Below are positions 36,564 through 45,626 of a DNA stretch of 64,000 nucleotides, one piece after another (the first letter of the stretch is position 1; each line of letters begins with the position of its first letter). The stretch lies in contig NZ_LWLB01000035.1 in NCBI RefSeq assembly GCF_001905145.1, forward strand, positions 248,001 through 312,000, written 5' to 3'. A program made the translations under genes and the position numbers. The DNA is from Nocardiopsis sp. TSRI0078. GTDB lineage: Bacteria; Actinomycetota; Actinomycetes; Streptosporangiales; Streptosporangiaceae. The notes beneath the pieces are model-generated. The model saw only the letters and a list, made by a program, of their open reading frames with translations. It searched no databases and was not told where the DNA came from.

Positions 36564-37529
36564 TCAGCGCTTCGCGGCGCCCTCGGGGAGCCAGTCCCGC
36601 CACACGTCCGGGTTCTCCCCCACCCAGGCCTCCGCGGCCTCGGTCGGGTCGAGCCCCTCGTCGGCGATCATCCTGGCCACCTGGTTCTGGTCCGCGTTGG
36701 TCCACGTCCAGTTGTCCAGGAACCGGTACGCGGGGCCGTTCTCCTCCACGAACCCGGCCCGGAAGACCTTGTTCAGGTCATAGACCGGGTAGTCGCAGGG
36801 CACGTGGTCCGGGTCGTCGGCGCACCCCGGCTCGTGGTCCGGGAAGTCGACCTTGACCAGGTCCAGCTCCTCCTGGAGCCACTGCGGGTCGTAGAAGTAG
36901 AAGAGCACCGGCTCCTCGTCGGCGTACCTCCGCCGGACCTCGGTGATCTGCGAGGCCTCCGAGCCGGCGTAGACGATCTCCAGGTCCAGGTCGAACGCGT
37001 TGATCATCCCCTGGTCCTGGGTGACGAACCCGGGCGCGCCGCCCAGGAACTCCCCCTTGTCGCCGGTCTCGGCGGTCCGGAAGATGTCGGTGTGCTCCCG
37101 CAGGCCCTCCATGGTGGTGATCTCCGGATACTCCTCGGCCACGTAGGCGGGAACGTACCAGCCGATCACGCCCTCGTTGCCGGTCGAGCCGCCGTCGACC
37201 ACGGTGCCGTTGCCCTCGGGACCGTAGAGCTTCATGAGGTCCTCGTGACCCCAGTTCTCCACGATCACGTCGAGCGCGCCCTGGTCCAGCGCCTGCCACG
37301 ACGGCTGTTCGTCGGTGCGGACCAACTGGACCTCGTAGCCCATCTCCTCGCGGAGGATGTACGCCAGCACCTCGGCGCCGGCCTCATAGCCCACCCAGCC
37401 GTTGACCGCCATCCGCACCGTGTCCGGGTCGCGCGCGACCTGGTCGGTGCGCACCGCGCACGAACTCACCATGACCATGGCCAGGCCCACGGCGAGCACC
37501 CTGGACAGGGAACCTCTCCACTCAGGCAC
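36564..37529 (-). CDS. Glycine betaine/proline-type ABC substrate-binding lipoprotein
   Basis: 321 residues with a lipoprotein signal (MVMVSSC, Cys24). The mature part is of the OpuAC/ProX family: RMAVNGWVGYEAGAEVLAYI, the aromatic-rich ligand region QPSWQALDQGALDVIVENWG, and VGENPDVWRDWLPEG at the end. It captures betaine outside the membrane for the permease/ATPase encoded upstream. Its ATG overlaps the end of the permease frame by 8 bases, so it is translationally coupled. It is last in the five-gene osmoprotection operon and appears intact. Confidence 0.93.
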   Translation of the reverse strand: MPEWRGSLSRVLAVGLAMVMVSSCAVRTDQVARDPDTVRMAVNGWVGYEAGAEVLAYILREEMGYEVQLVRTDEQPSWQALDQGALDVIVENWGHEDLMKLYGPEGNGTVVDGGSTGNEGVIGWYVPAYVAEEYPEITTMEGLREHTDIFRTAETGDKGEFLGGAPGFVTQDQGMINAFDLDLEIVYAGSEASQITEVRRRYADEEPVLFYFYDPQWLQEELDLVKVDFPDHEPGCADDPDHVPCDYPVYDLNKVFRAGFVEENGPAYRFLDNWTWTNADQNQVARMIADEGLDPTEAAEAWVGENPDVWRDWLPEGAAKR

Positions 37530-37773
37530 GGGGTGCCCTCCTTCCCTGCGTCACACGGTCCAGGAACAGGCCCAGGCACACGATCGCCAGGCCCGAGGCC
37601 AGCCCCAGGCCGAGCTGGTTCTGCGCCAGGCCGACCACCACGTCGTTGCCCAGCGCGCCGGCGCCGACCAGCGCCCCGATGACCACCATGGACAGCACCA
37701 GGATGATCCCCTGGTTGACGGCCAGCAGGAGCGAGCCGCGCGCCATCGGAAGCTCCACCTTGGTGAGCAGCTG
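37522..37773 (-). pseudogene. C-terminal remnant of the fused betaine permease after an in-frame TGA
   Basis: The same frame as the upstream permease continues after TGA (37774-37776) with QLLTKVELPMARGSLLLAVNQ and three further hydrophobic spans, ending at 37522. A restart at GTG 37758 is possible but lacks a good ribosome site. The equivalent stretch in the first half of the protein reads GSTPWQVLTKVQLPMARR, so the stop replaces the Trp codon (TGG to TGA) inside the loop that contacts the ATPase. Either a mutation, a base-calling error, or UGA readthrough would explain it. Confidence 0.75.
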
Positions 37774-39495
37774 TCAACCGGTGGACCCCTGCGACCGCGC
37801 CGCCTCCAGGGTCGGCCGGGGCACGCCCCGGATCCCGTCGTCCACCAGCCGGATCACCGGCGGCAGGGCGAAGACCACCGCCGCCACCAGGGCCGGGACC
37901 CGGCCGATGGTGAACAGCGCCACCGCCGGGATCAGGTACACGAACGGCGGCAGGGTCTGCATGGCGTCCAGGACCGGCTTGAGGACCGCCGCGAGCAGGT
38001 CGCTCCGCGACATCACCACGCCGGCCAGCACGCCCAGCACGATGGTGACCAGGGAGGCCACGAGCACCTGCGACAGCGTGTCCATGGCGTTGGACCACAC
38101 GCCCAGGAGGCCCACCGCGACCAGCGCGGCACCGGACACGGCGGCCGCGCGGGCCCCGGCGAAGATCCACCCCAGGGCCGCGGCGGCGAGCACCACCAGC
38201 CACCAGGGGGAGTCCGTCAGCAGGGTGGCGAGCGGGGCGAGCACGCCCTGCAGCAACCACGTGGCCAGCATCGCCGTGGTGGAGCCGACCGTCTCCTGAA
38301 CCGCGCCGTACACGGCGTTCACCGGGTCGCTGAGGTCGACCGAGAGGTCGCGCGGCCAGCCGCGCACGCCCGCCAGGCGCGACGCCGCGGCCACCGCGGC
38401 CACCAGGGCGAGCGCGCCGCCCAGGAGCGGGAGGCGGTACCGCTCGGGGACGTCCGGCGTGCGCGCCCCGTGGCCCACCGCACCGGTCACCCGGTCCAGT
38501 GCGATGGCGAGCATGACGATCGCCAGGCCCGCCTGGAACGCCTGGCCGACGTTGACCTTGGAGAGCGCCTGGTAGATCGCGTCGCCCAGGCCGCCCGCGC
38601 CGATGACCGACGCGATCACGACCATGGACACGGCGAGCATGATCGTCTGGTTGACGCCCAGCAGGATGGTGCGCCTGGCCATCGGCAGCTGCACCTTGGT
38701 GAGGACCTGCCACGGCGTGGACCCCATCGACGTCGCCGCCTCGACCGCCCCCGAGGGCACCCCGCGGATGGCCAGGGCGGTGATCCGCACGGCGGGCGGG
38801 ATGGCGTACACGGCCGTCACCACGGCGGCCGCCGGGTTGCCGATGCCGAACAGCAGCACGAACGGCAGCAGGTAGGCGAACGCGGGCATGATCTGCATGA
38901 GGTCCAGCACCGGGCGGACGGCCCGGTGGAAGCCCTCGCTGCGTCCGGCGAGGATGCCCAGCGGGATGCCGACCAGCAGGGCGATGAGGACCGCCGTGAT
39001 GATCAGCGACAGCGTCGTCATCGACGCGTTCCACAGCCCGCTCAGCGCGAACACGGCGAAGGTGGAGAGCACCAGGAGCGCCACGCGCCACCCGGCGGCC
39101 CGCCATGCGGCGAGCACGCCGAGGAGGGTCACGCCGGGCCAGGTGAGGAGGTCGAGGAACCGGTCGACCAGCACGACGGCCGACCCCAGTCCCACCGAGA
39201 CGTAGTTGAAGAAGTACAGGAACAGGGGGCTGTCGTTGCGGTTGGCGACGATCCACGCGTAGACGGTGTCGAGCCAGGCCATGAACCGGTCGCCGACGAG
39301 GGTCGGGAAGCCGCCCGCCCAGGAGGGGTGGCCCAGGAGCCGGCTCGCCCAGTAGCCGGCCACGATCAGCGCGACCACGAGCAGCGCCTGTACCCACGTG
39401 TGGCGCAGGGGATTCCCTGCGCCACTTCGATCGGCCCGTTCACCGGTTCCCGAGGGGGAGGTGACGGGTTGGGTTGTCAGGGTCATGTCACGCAT
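37774..39495 (-). CDS. Glycine betaine ABC transporter permease, fused two-domain form (truncated by TGA)
   Basis: 573 residues from ATG 39495 (GGGAG upstream; GTG 39498 and ATG 39486 are alternatives). Two ProW-like permease domains are fused in one chain, each with about five to six spans and an EAA loop: EAATSMGSTPWQVLTKVQLP in domain 1 and EAARSQGSTG then stop in domain 2. Without the last ~83 residues domain 2 lacks its final helices, and function is doubtful unless the TGA is read through. The first codons overlap the ATPase stop, so translation is coupled. The neighbouring operon genes are intact. Confidence 0.85.
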   Translation of the reverse strand: MRDMTLTTQPVTSPSGTGERADRSGAGNPLRHTWVQALLVVALIVAGYWASRLLGHPSWAGGFPTLVGDRFMAWLDTVYAWIVANRNDSPLFLYFFNYVSVGLGSAVVLVDRFLDLLTWPGVTLLGVLAAWRAAGWRVALLVLSTFAVFALSGLWNASMTTLSLIITAVLIALLVGIPLGILAGRSEGFHRAVRPVLDLMQIMPAFAYLLPFVLLFGIGNPAAAVVTAVYAIPPAVRITALAIRGVPSGAVEAATSMGSTPWQVLTKVQLPMARRTILLGVNQTIMLAVSMVVIASVIGAGGLGDAIYQALSKVNVGQAFQAGLAIVMLAIALDRVTGAVGHGARTPDVPERYRLPLLGGALALVAAVAAASRLAGVRGWPRDLSVDLSDPVNAVYGAVQETVGSTTAMLATWLLQGVLAPLATLLTDSPWWLVVLAAAALGWIFAGARAAAVSGAALVAVGLLGVWSNAMDTLSQVLVASLVTIVLGVLAGVVMSRSDLLAAVLKPVLDAMQTLPPFVYLIPAVALFTIGRVPALVAAVVFALPPVIRLVDDGIRGVPRPTLEAARSQGSTG

Positions 39496-40678
39496 CACTC
39501 CCGGCCGGGGCCGGAGCGGAGCCGCCGGCGTCGCCGGAGGAGTGGGCGGCCGCGGCCTCGGACAGGACCTCCGCTGCCTCCTCCTCGATGGCGGCGACCG
39601 CGGCGGCGTTGTCCAGCTGGTCCTCGGCGATGGCGCGCAGCACGTCGTCGCGGCCCACGTAGCCCAGGAGGGTGTCGCCCTCCACGACGCGCACGGGCGC
39701 GGTGCTCGCCGCGAGCATCGGCAGCACCTCCGCCAACACGGTGCCGGGCGCGGTGACCGGGCCGTCCGTGCGCTCGTCCGGGTACGGCTCGCGCACCAGC
39801 CACCGGGCGGTGAGCACGGTGGTGCGGGCCACGTCGGAGGTGAAGTCGGCGACGTAGGCGTTGGCCGGGCGGCCCACCACCTCCTCCGGGGTGCCCACCT
39901 GCACGATCTCCCCGTCGCGCATGATGGCGATGCGGTCGCCCAGCTTGAGGGCCTCCTGCAGGTCGTGGGTGATGAACACCGACGTCTTCCTCAGCTCGCG
40001 CTGCAGGCGGCTGACCTCGCTTTGCATGTCGCGGCGGATCAGGGGGTCCAGGGCGCTGAACGGCTCGTCGAACAGCAGCACCTCCGGATCCACGGCGAGC
40101 GCGCGGGCCAGGCCGACCCGCTGCTGCATGCCGCCGGACAACTCGCCGGGCCGGGAGTCCTCGTACCCGCCGAGGCCCACCATCTCGATCATCTCGCGGG
40201 CCCGCGCGTAGCGCTCGGAGCGCTGCGTCCCGCGCACCTCCAGCCCGTAGGCCACGTTGTCGATGATCCTCCGGTCGGGCAGCAGGCCGAAGTGCTGGAA
40301 GACCATGGCCATCTTGCGGCGGCGCAGCTCGCGCAGCCGCTGGGGGGTGGCCTCGCCGATGTCCTCGCCGTCGAGCAGCACCTGTCCGGCGGTCGGCTCG
40401 ATCAGACGGGTCAGGCACCGGATCAGCGTGGACTTGCCGGACCCGGACAGGCCCATGACCACGAAGATCTCCCCCGGGCGCACGTCGAAGGACACGTCGC
40501 GCACCGCCACGGTGCACCCGGTCTCCTTCTTGACGCGCTCCCGGTCGGCCCCCTCCAGCTCGGTGCCGACGACCTTGTCGGCGTTCCTGCCGAAGACCTT
40601 CCACAGGTTGCGGACCGAGAAGGTGACGTCGGAGGAGGCCTCACGCGTGTGGGCGGCCTCGGTCGCCAGTGTGCTCAT
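39488..40678 (-). CDS. Glycine betaine ABC transporter ATPase
   Basis: 396 residues. The ATG (40678-40676) overlaps the choline dehydrogenase stop as TGATG. Walker A is GLSGSGKSTL, signature LSGGMQQR, Walker B VLLFDEPFSALDP, followed by a His switch FITHDL. The N-terminal extension (LWKVFGRNADKVVG) and the C-terminal CBS-like region (LGYVGRDDVLRAIAED) mark the ProV/OpuAA group, whose CBS part senses ionic strength. It drives betaine import with the downstream permease and lipoprotein. Confidence 0.94.
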   Translation of the reverse strand: MSTLATEAAHTREASSDVTFSVRNLWKVFGRNADKVVGTELEGADRERVKKETGCTVAVRDVSFDVRPGEIFVVMGLSGSGKSTLIRCLTRLIEPTAGQVLLDGEDIGEATPQRLRELRRRKMAMVFQHFGLLPDRRIIDNVAYGLEVRGTQRSERYARAREMIEMVGLGGYEDSRPGELSGGMQQRVGLARALAVDPEVLLFDEPFSALDPLIRRDMQSEVSRLQRELRKTSVFITHDLQEALKLGDRIAIMRDGEIVQVGTPEEVVGRPANAYVADFTSDVARTTVLTARWLVREPYPDERTDGPVTAPGTVLAEVLPMLAASTAPVRVVEGDTLLGYVGRDDVLRAIAEDQLDNAAAVAAIEEEAAEVLSEAAAAHSSGDAGGSAPAPAGSDA

Positions 40679-42246
40679 CAGGTGTTCTCCGGGGTCAGGG
40701 CGTCCTGGCGGACGAGGTCCGCGGCGCGCTCGCCGAGGGCCAGGACCGTGACCATGGGGTTGGGGGTGGGCAGGGTCGGGAACACCGACGCGTCGGCGAC
40801 GCGCAGGCCGCGCAGGCCGCGCACGCGCAGCCGGGGGTCGACCACGGCGGTGTCGTCGTCGGCGGCGCCCATCTTGCAGGTGCCCGCCGGGTGGTAGACG
40901 GTGTGGGCGGCCCGGCGACCGTACTCCGACAGCTCCTCGTCGCTCTGGACGCCGGGACCGGGAGCGACCTCGCGCTTGATCCAGGACTTGAACGGCTCGG
41001 TGGCGGCGACCTCGCGGGCGATCTTCAGCCCGTCCACGATCGTCTTCTCGTCGTGGCCGTCGAGGTCGGTGAAGTACCGGAAGTCCAGCGCGGGCTTGGC
41101 CTGCGGGTCGCTGCTGGTGAGGGAGAGCTTGCCGAGCGAGCGCGAACGGGGGATGTTCGGTGTCATGCACACCGCGTACCCGTCGGGCGGGGAGTCGTAG
41201 CCCAGCCGCTTCGTGTTGTCGTCGAAGGGGATCTGGTAGATATGGAACATCAGGTCCGGGCGCGGATCGCTCTCGTCGCGCCGCACGAACAGGGCCGCGT
41301 CGGAGTCCATCACGGTGTTCTGCGGGACCGGCCTGCTGGTCTCCCACATGATGATCGACTCGGGGTGGTCGAGCAGGTTCTCCCCCACACCGGGCAGGTC
41401 GTGGCGGGGCTCGATGCCCACCTCGCGCAGCTCCTCGGCGTTGCCGATCCCGGAGAGCATGAGCAGCCGGGGGGAGTCCACGGCACCCGCGGACAGGATC
41501 ACCTCGCGCCGGGCGTTGACCGTGACGCGTGTGCCGTCCTTGGCCGTGGCGCTGACGCCGGTGGCGCGGTCGCCGTCGAGGAGCACCCGGTCGACCCAGG
41601 TCTCCAGCATGACGGTGAGGTTGTCGCGCACGTCCATGATCGGGTGCAGGTAGGCCACCGAGGCCGAGGAGCGGTGACCGGTGTAGGGGTCGTAGGAGAT
41701 GGACAGGAAGCCCGCCCCGTCCGCGAAGCCGCCGCCGTGGGAGGTCAGGGCGTTGAAGTCCTCCACCACGGGGACGCCCGCCGCCTCCGCGGCCGAGGAC
41801 ACCCAGTCCTTGACCATCGCGTTGCGGTCCTTCTCGGCGACCGGGACGATGTTGCACTTGATCCGGTCGGCGTAGGACTGCACGGTGGCGTTGTCCCAGC
41901 CCTCGGCGCCCATCGCGACCCAGTCGTCCATGTCCTCGGCGAAGGGCCGGAAGCTGATCAGCGTGTTGTGCGAGGAGCACCCGCCGAGCACGCGGGCCCG
42001 GGAGTGCAGGATGTTGGAGTTGCCGCGCGGCTGCTCGACGGTGGTGTAGCCGTAGTCGAGCTCGCCGTCCAGGACGCTCAGCCAGTCGCGCAGGCGAAGC
42101 ACGTGCTCCAGGTCGCGGTCGTCGGGGCCGCCCTCGATCAGGCACACGGTGGTGCCGGGGTCCTCGGTGAGCCGGTTGGCGATCACCGATCCGGCGGTAC
42201 CGCCGCCGACGATCACGTAGTCGTAGGTGCTCTCGGTTGGAGCCAC
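40678..42246 (-). CDS. betA: Choline dehydrogenase (GMC oxidoreductase)
   Basis: 522 residues from GTG 42246, with AGAGGA 9 bases upstream. The FAD-binding start YDYVIVGGGTAGSVIANRL (GxGxxG 14-19) and the C-terminal GMC block VYHPAGTCKMG to NPMVTVLALGERAADLV are present. It oxidises choline to betaine aldehyde, which the betB product upstream converts to glycine betaine. Placement in an operon with betB and a betaine ABC importer supports the choline assignment over other GMC alcohol oxidases. Confidence 0.88.
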   Translation of the reverse strand: MAPTESTYDYVIVGGGTAGSVIANRLTEDPGTTVCLIEGGPDDRDLEHVLRLRDWLSVLDGELDYGYTTVEQPRGNSNILHSRARVLGGCSSHNTLISFRPFAEDMDDWVAMGAEGWDNATVQSYADRIKCNIVPVAEKDRNAMVKDWVSSAAEAAGVPVVEDFNALTSHGGGFADGAGFLSISYDPYTGHRSSASVAYLHPIMDVRDNLTVMLETWVDRVLLDGDRATGVSATAKDGTRVTVNARREVILSAGAVDSPRLLMLSGIGNAEELREVGIEPRHDLPGVGENLLDHPESIIMWETSRPVPQNTVMDSDAALFVRRDESDPRPDLMFHIYQIPFDDNTKRLGYDSPPDGYAVCMTPNIPRSRSLGKLSLTSSDPQAKPALDFRYFTDLDGHDEKTIVDGLKIAREVAATEPFKSWIKREVAPGPGVQSDEELSEYGRRAAHTVYHPAGTCKMGAADDDTAVVDPRLRVRGLRGLRVADASVFPTLPTPNPMVTVLALGERAADLVRQDALTPENT

Positions 42247-42430
42247 GGTCCGATTCCTCTCGTTGTCTCTGACCAGGGGGATACCGGGGGGAGACCGACC
42301 TGTGTTGGGTTCTCTTCTCGTGCGGGCCGTGGACGTCGCCACGGGTCGCCCGGCGGTGCGGAGGACGGATCCGCACCGCCGGGCGCTCGGTGCCCCGGTC
42401 CGCCCGGGGCGGTCCGGGACGGGTGCCGTG

Positions 42431-43987
42431 TCAGCCGAACCAGCGCTGTGGCTCGGGCGCCAGGTTGCGGTAGATGTGCTTGGCCTCGCGGTACTCGTCC
42501 AGGCCCTGCATCCCCAGCTCGCGGCCGATGCCGCTCTGGCCGAAGCCGCCCCACTCGGCGCCCGGGAAGTAGGGGCCGAAGTCGTTGATCCAGATGGTGC
42601 CGTGGCGCAGGGCCGCCGCGACCCGCTCGCCCCGGGCCGTGTCGTTGGTCCACACACCGCCGGAGAGGCCGTAGTCGGTGTCGTTGCCCAACTCGATCGC
42701 CTGCTCCTCGGTCTCGAACCGCTCCACGGTCACGACCGGGCCGAAGACCTCGGTCTGGACGATGTCCATGGAGCGCTCGCAGTCGACGAACACGGTGGGC
42801 CGGTAGAAGTAGCCCTGGGCGAGGGCCGGGTCGTCGGGCCGCTTGCCCCCGGCGATGATCCGGGCGCCCTCCTCGACTCCGCGCGCGACGGCGGCCTCCA
42901 CCTTGGCGCGGTGCTCGGCCGACACCAGCGGGCCGCAGCGCACGCCCTCCTCCTGGCCGCGGCCGATGCGGATGGCCTCGGCGCGGCGAGCGAGCTCGGT
43001 GGTGAAGGCGTCGTGGATGTCGTTGTGCACGATGAGCCGGGCGCCGGCCGAGCACACCTGGCCGGAGTGGAAGAACGCGGCGATGAGCGCGTAGTCCACC
43101 GCGGTGTCCAGGTCCACGTCCGGGAAGACGATGTTGGGGTTCTTGCCGCCGAGCTCCAGGGCGATCTTCTTGACCGTCTCGGAGGCCGCCGACATGATCC
43201 GCCTGCCGGTGGCCAGTCCGCCGGTGAAGGAGATCAGGTCCACGTCGGGGTGCTCGGACAGCGGGGCGCCCGCGTCGGGGCCGCTGCCCAGGACCAGGTT
43301 GACCACGCCCGCCGGGATGCCCGCCTCGGCGGTGAGCTCGACGAGCTTGGCGGTGGTGACGGGGGTGATCTCGCTGGGCTTGACCACCATGGTGTTGCCC
43401 GCCGCCAGGGCCGGGGCCATCTTCCAGGCGAGCTGGAGCAGCGGGTAGTTCCAGGGCGTGATCATGCCGCAGACGCCGACGGGCTCGTGGACCACCTTGC
43501 TCTGCACGCCCTCGGGGGCGGACACGAGGCGGCCCGCGTCCTTTCCGGCCAGACCCGAGTAGTAGCGGAAGACGTTGGTGACGTCGTCGACGTCGATCCC
43601 GCCCTCCTCGATGGTCTTACCGGTGTCGAGGGACTCCATGACCGCGATCTCCTCGCGGTCGCGCTGGAGGAGGTCGGCGATGCGTCCGACGAGCTGACCG
43701 CGCTCCTCGTCGGAGATGCGGCGCCAGTCCCCCTCGTCGAAGGCGCGCCGGGCGGCGGCGATGGCGTCCTCGGTGTCGGCTCGGCCGCCCTCGCTGACGA
43801 TGGTCAGGACGGAGGCGTCCGCGGGGTCCAGGATCTCCCGGACGCGGCCGTTGCGGGCCGCCCTCCACTCGCCGTCGATGTACAGGCTGGTAGCGGTGGC
43901 CGACCCCGGTTCCGACAGGTACGGCACGGTCGGCAAGGTTACGTAGGGCTCGTTCACGGGTCCGGTTTGCCCAAGATCATTAGTCAC
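42431..43987 (-). CDS. betB: Betaine aldehyde dehydrogenase
   Basis: 518 residues if GTG 43987 is used (GAGG about 7 bases upstream). GTG 44020 and a downstream GTG are alternatives, so the N-terminus is uncertain. NAD(P)-dependent aldehyde dehydrogenase signatures are complete: MITPWNYPLLQLAWKMAPAL, the catalytic Glu in LELGGKNPN and catalytic Cys in SGQVCSAGA. First gene of the bet/ABC operon, 184 bases before betA. It is divergent from the aldolase-like gene across a 304-base control region. Confidence 0.88.
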   Translation of the reverse strand: MTNDLGQTGPVNEPYVTLPTVPYLSEPGSATATSLYIDGEWRAARNGRVREILDPADASVLTIVSEGGRADTEDAIAAARRAFDEGDWRRISDEERGQLVGRIADLLQRDREEIAVMESLDTGKTIEEGGIDVDDVTNVFRYYSGLAGKDAGRLVSAPEGVQSKVVHEPVGVCGMITPWNYPLLQLAWKMAPALAAGNTMVVKPSEITPVTTAKLVELTAEAGIPAGVVNLVLGSGPDAGAPLSEHPDVDLISFTGGLATGRRIMSAASETVKKIALELGGKNPNIVFPDVDLDTAVDYALIAAFFHSGQVCSAGARLIVHNDIHDAFTTELARRAEAIRIGRGQEEGVRCGPLVSAEHRAKVEAAVARGVEEGARIIAGGKRPDDPALAQGYFYRPTVFVDCERSMDIVQTEVFGPVVTVERFETEEQAIELGNDTDYGLSGGVWTNDTARGERVAAALRHGTIWINDFGPYFPGAEWGGFGQSGIGRELGMQGLDEYREAKHIYRNLAPEPQRWFG

Positions 43988-44291
43988 AAACAGCCTCGTC
44001 TCATAAGACGCATAAGTCACAGTTTCCCCATGCCACGCCCTGTCCTGGAGAAACGCTCGGCCGCGACGGGGCTCTTCCGCGGCACTCCCCGCGTCACACC
44101 TGGGACATGACTACTCCGCGTAGCGCACGGACCGGCCCGGAACATCCCGGCCTGGGGAAGACGAGGAAGAGAATTTGACGTACATTGAGGTGTACCTAAG
44201 TAGTTGAGGCATACCTAAGCAGGTTCGTCCGGACTCCCGCGTGACCGCACGGAACCACCGCCCCAGGACCGCTCCCACCGCTTGAGGAAGC
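43988..44291. promoter_or_regulatory. Divergent control region between betB and the aldolase-like gene
   Basis: 304 bases, AT-richer than the surroundings. The betB side has TTATGCG and TTATGAG motifs 5 bases apart, close to the possible starts. The aldolase side has TTGACG (44175-44180), a good -35 candidate, followed by two 19-base repeats. No gene is supported. Osmotic or choline-responsive control of betB would be expected here, but no BetI gene is nearby. Confidence 0.45.
44185..44222 (+). repeat. Two tandem 19-bp direct repeats upstream of the aldolase-like gene
   Basis: TTGAGGTGTACCTAAGTAG (44185-44203) is followed directly by TTGAGGCATACCTAAGCAG (44204-44222), differing at 3 of 19 positions. 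Each contains a partial dyad (GAGG/CCT). They start 5 bases after a TTGACG -35 candidate and end 69 bases before the ATG at 44292. Phased binding sites for a regulator are likely. Confidence 0.6.
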
Positions 44292-44954
44292 ATGCTGCTC
44301 GAACAGGAACGCCGGGACGTCTGCCTGACCGCCCGGGCCCTCGCCGCGGGCGCCGGTACCGCCCCGGGCGAGTCGGGAACCGTGAGCGTCCGCAACGGCG
44401 ACCTGGTGGTCGTCACGCCGCACGGTGTCGCCCTCGACCGGATCCAGCCCGCCGACTGCCCGGTGATGTCGCTCGACGACCGGGTGCTCGAAGGGCGGCG
44501 CGACCCCGCGGCCGAGGCCACCCTGCACATCGCCGTGCACCGCCTGGCCGCCGGGCACGGGCGCGACGTCACCGCCGTGGTGAACGCCTTCACCGCCGAC
44601 ACGGTCGCGGTGTCCTCGGTCCTGGCCGAGCTGCCCCCGATCCACCACCGCGCCGCCGCCCTGGGCGGGGCGGTCACCGTGACCCCCTACACCACCTACG
44701 GCACGGGGGAGATCGCCGACCACGCGGTCAAGGCGCTCAAGGGACGCGACGCCGCGCTGCTCGCCGACCACGGGGGCCTGGCCCTGGGCCGGAGCCTGGG
44801 GCACGCGCTGGAGAACCTGCGGCTGCTGGACTGGCTCAGCGCCGCCTACCTGAGGGCCCGCCAGATCGGCGAGCCCCGCGTGCTGTCCGAGGACGAGCTG
44901 GCCCGGGTCCGCGAGCGCGACACCCACGGCTGGGCGGGCCCGGACATCTTCTGA
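44292..44954 (+). CDS. Class II aldolase/adducin-family protein lacking zinc ligands
   Basis: 220 residues. The overall fold markers of the fuculose-phosphate aldolase/adducin family are present (SGTVSVRNGDLVVVTPHGVA, AAEATLHIAVHRLAA, ALLADHGGLALGRSL). The central zinc-binding HTH motif is replaced: the strand reads VVNAFTAD. Only the later His (ADHGG) remains, so aldol cleavage is unlikely. It may have a structural or regulatory role. It stands alone, divergent from the betaine operon, behind two 19-bp repeats. Confidence 0.8.
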   Translation: MLLEQERRDVCLTARALAAGAGTAPGESGTVSVRNGDLVVVTPHGVALDRIQPADCPVMSLDDRVLEGRRDPAAEATLHIAVHRLAAGHGRDVTAVVNAFTADTVAVSSVLAELPPIHHRAAALGGAVTVTPYTTYGTGEIADHAVKALKGRDAALLADHGGLALGRSLGHALENLRLLDWLSAAYLRARQIGEPRVLSEDELARVRERDTHGWAGPDIF

Positions 44955-44999
44955 CGTCCGGCGCGGGCGGAGAGGACCCTGGCTGCGGATCCCGTCCCC

Positions 45000-45548
45000 T
45001 CACACCTGCTCGTCCTCGTCGTCGAGGACCTCGTCCGGGCGGGTCCAGGCCAGGTAGCAGGCCGGAAAGGCCGCATGGCACAGGGTCGTGAGGATCACCA
45101 GCGGTGCCAGCACGGCCAGCACGGCGTGCGTGCTCGCCTCCTGCGAGGTGAGCCACCCACCGAAACCGCAGACGATCCCGATGAGCAGGCCCAGCAGGAC
45201 CATGGTCACGTGATGGCCCAGGCGGGCGGCGTGGTCCGCCTCGGCGCGCTGGAACTCGTCCAGCCCCTCGTAACCGGCCACCCAGCGCGCGGCGATGTTG
45301 ATCTGCGTGGCGGTCACGGCCGAGCCCGCGATCATCAGGACGAAGGCCCCCAGCCACACCAGGGAGGCGGGCGGCTCGGCGAGGATCGCGGCCGCGAAGG
45401 CCGCCGCCCCCGCGAGCGTGACGAGCGTGAGCACGACCACCGCCTGGCGGCGGCGGGACCGCGCGGCCCAGAAGCGGCGGCGGCGCGGGTCCTCGACGAG
45501 GGCCCGGAGGCGTTCCTGCTTCTTCGATCCGGGCTTGCTGACGAACAT
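45000..45548 (-). CDS. Four-span membrane protein, second of a paralogous pair
   Basis: 182 residues, about four membrane helices (VVVLTLVTLAGAAAFAAAIL, LVWLGAFVLMIAGSAVTA, VTMVLLGLLIGIVCGFGGWL and VLAVLAPLVILTTLC). It ends YLAWTRPDEVLDDEDEQV, nearly the same tail as the protein encoded just upstream. The segment LDEFQRAEADHAARLGHHVT recalls the DUF2178-type small membrane proteins that accompany XRE regulators. Last gene of the ABC/XRE/membrane operon. Function is unknown; it may act in sensing membrane or drug stress. Confidence 0.7.
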   Translation of the reverse strand: MFVSKPGSKKQERLRALVEDPRRRRFWAARSRRRQAVVVLTLVTLAGAAAFAAAILAEPPASLVWLGAFVLMIAGSAVTATQINIAARWVAGYEGLDEFQRAEADHAARLGHHVTMVLLGLLIGIVCGFGGWLTSQEASTHAVLAVLAPLVILTTLCHAAFPACYLAWTRPDEVLDDEDEQV

Positions 45549-45626
45549 GGTGCTGTTCCTTCGGTTCGGGGTGGCTGCGGGCCGTGTGGGAAAGGGCTCG
45601 GCGGAGGGATCCGGCTCTTCCGGTCG

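Noticed and set aside
37774..37776. TGA as a selenocysteine codon
   Set aside because: The paralogous half of the same protein has Trp here, no SECIS-like hairpin is evident directly after, and permease loops do not use selenocysteine.
44185..44222. DmdR/IdeR iron box
   Set aside because: The spacing between AGG and CCT is 4 bases instead of 9, so the 19-bp iron-box consensus is not met. The similarity is limited to short words.
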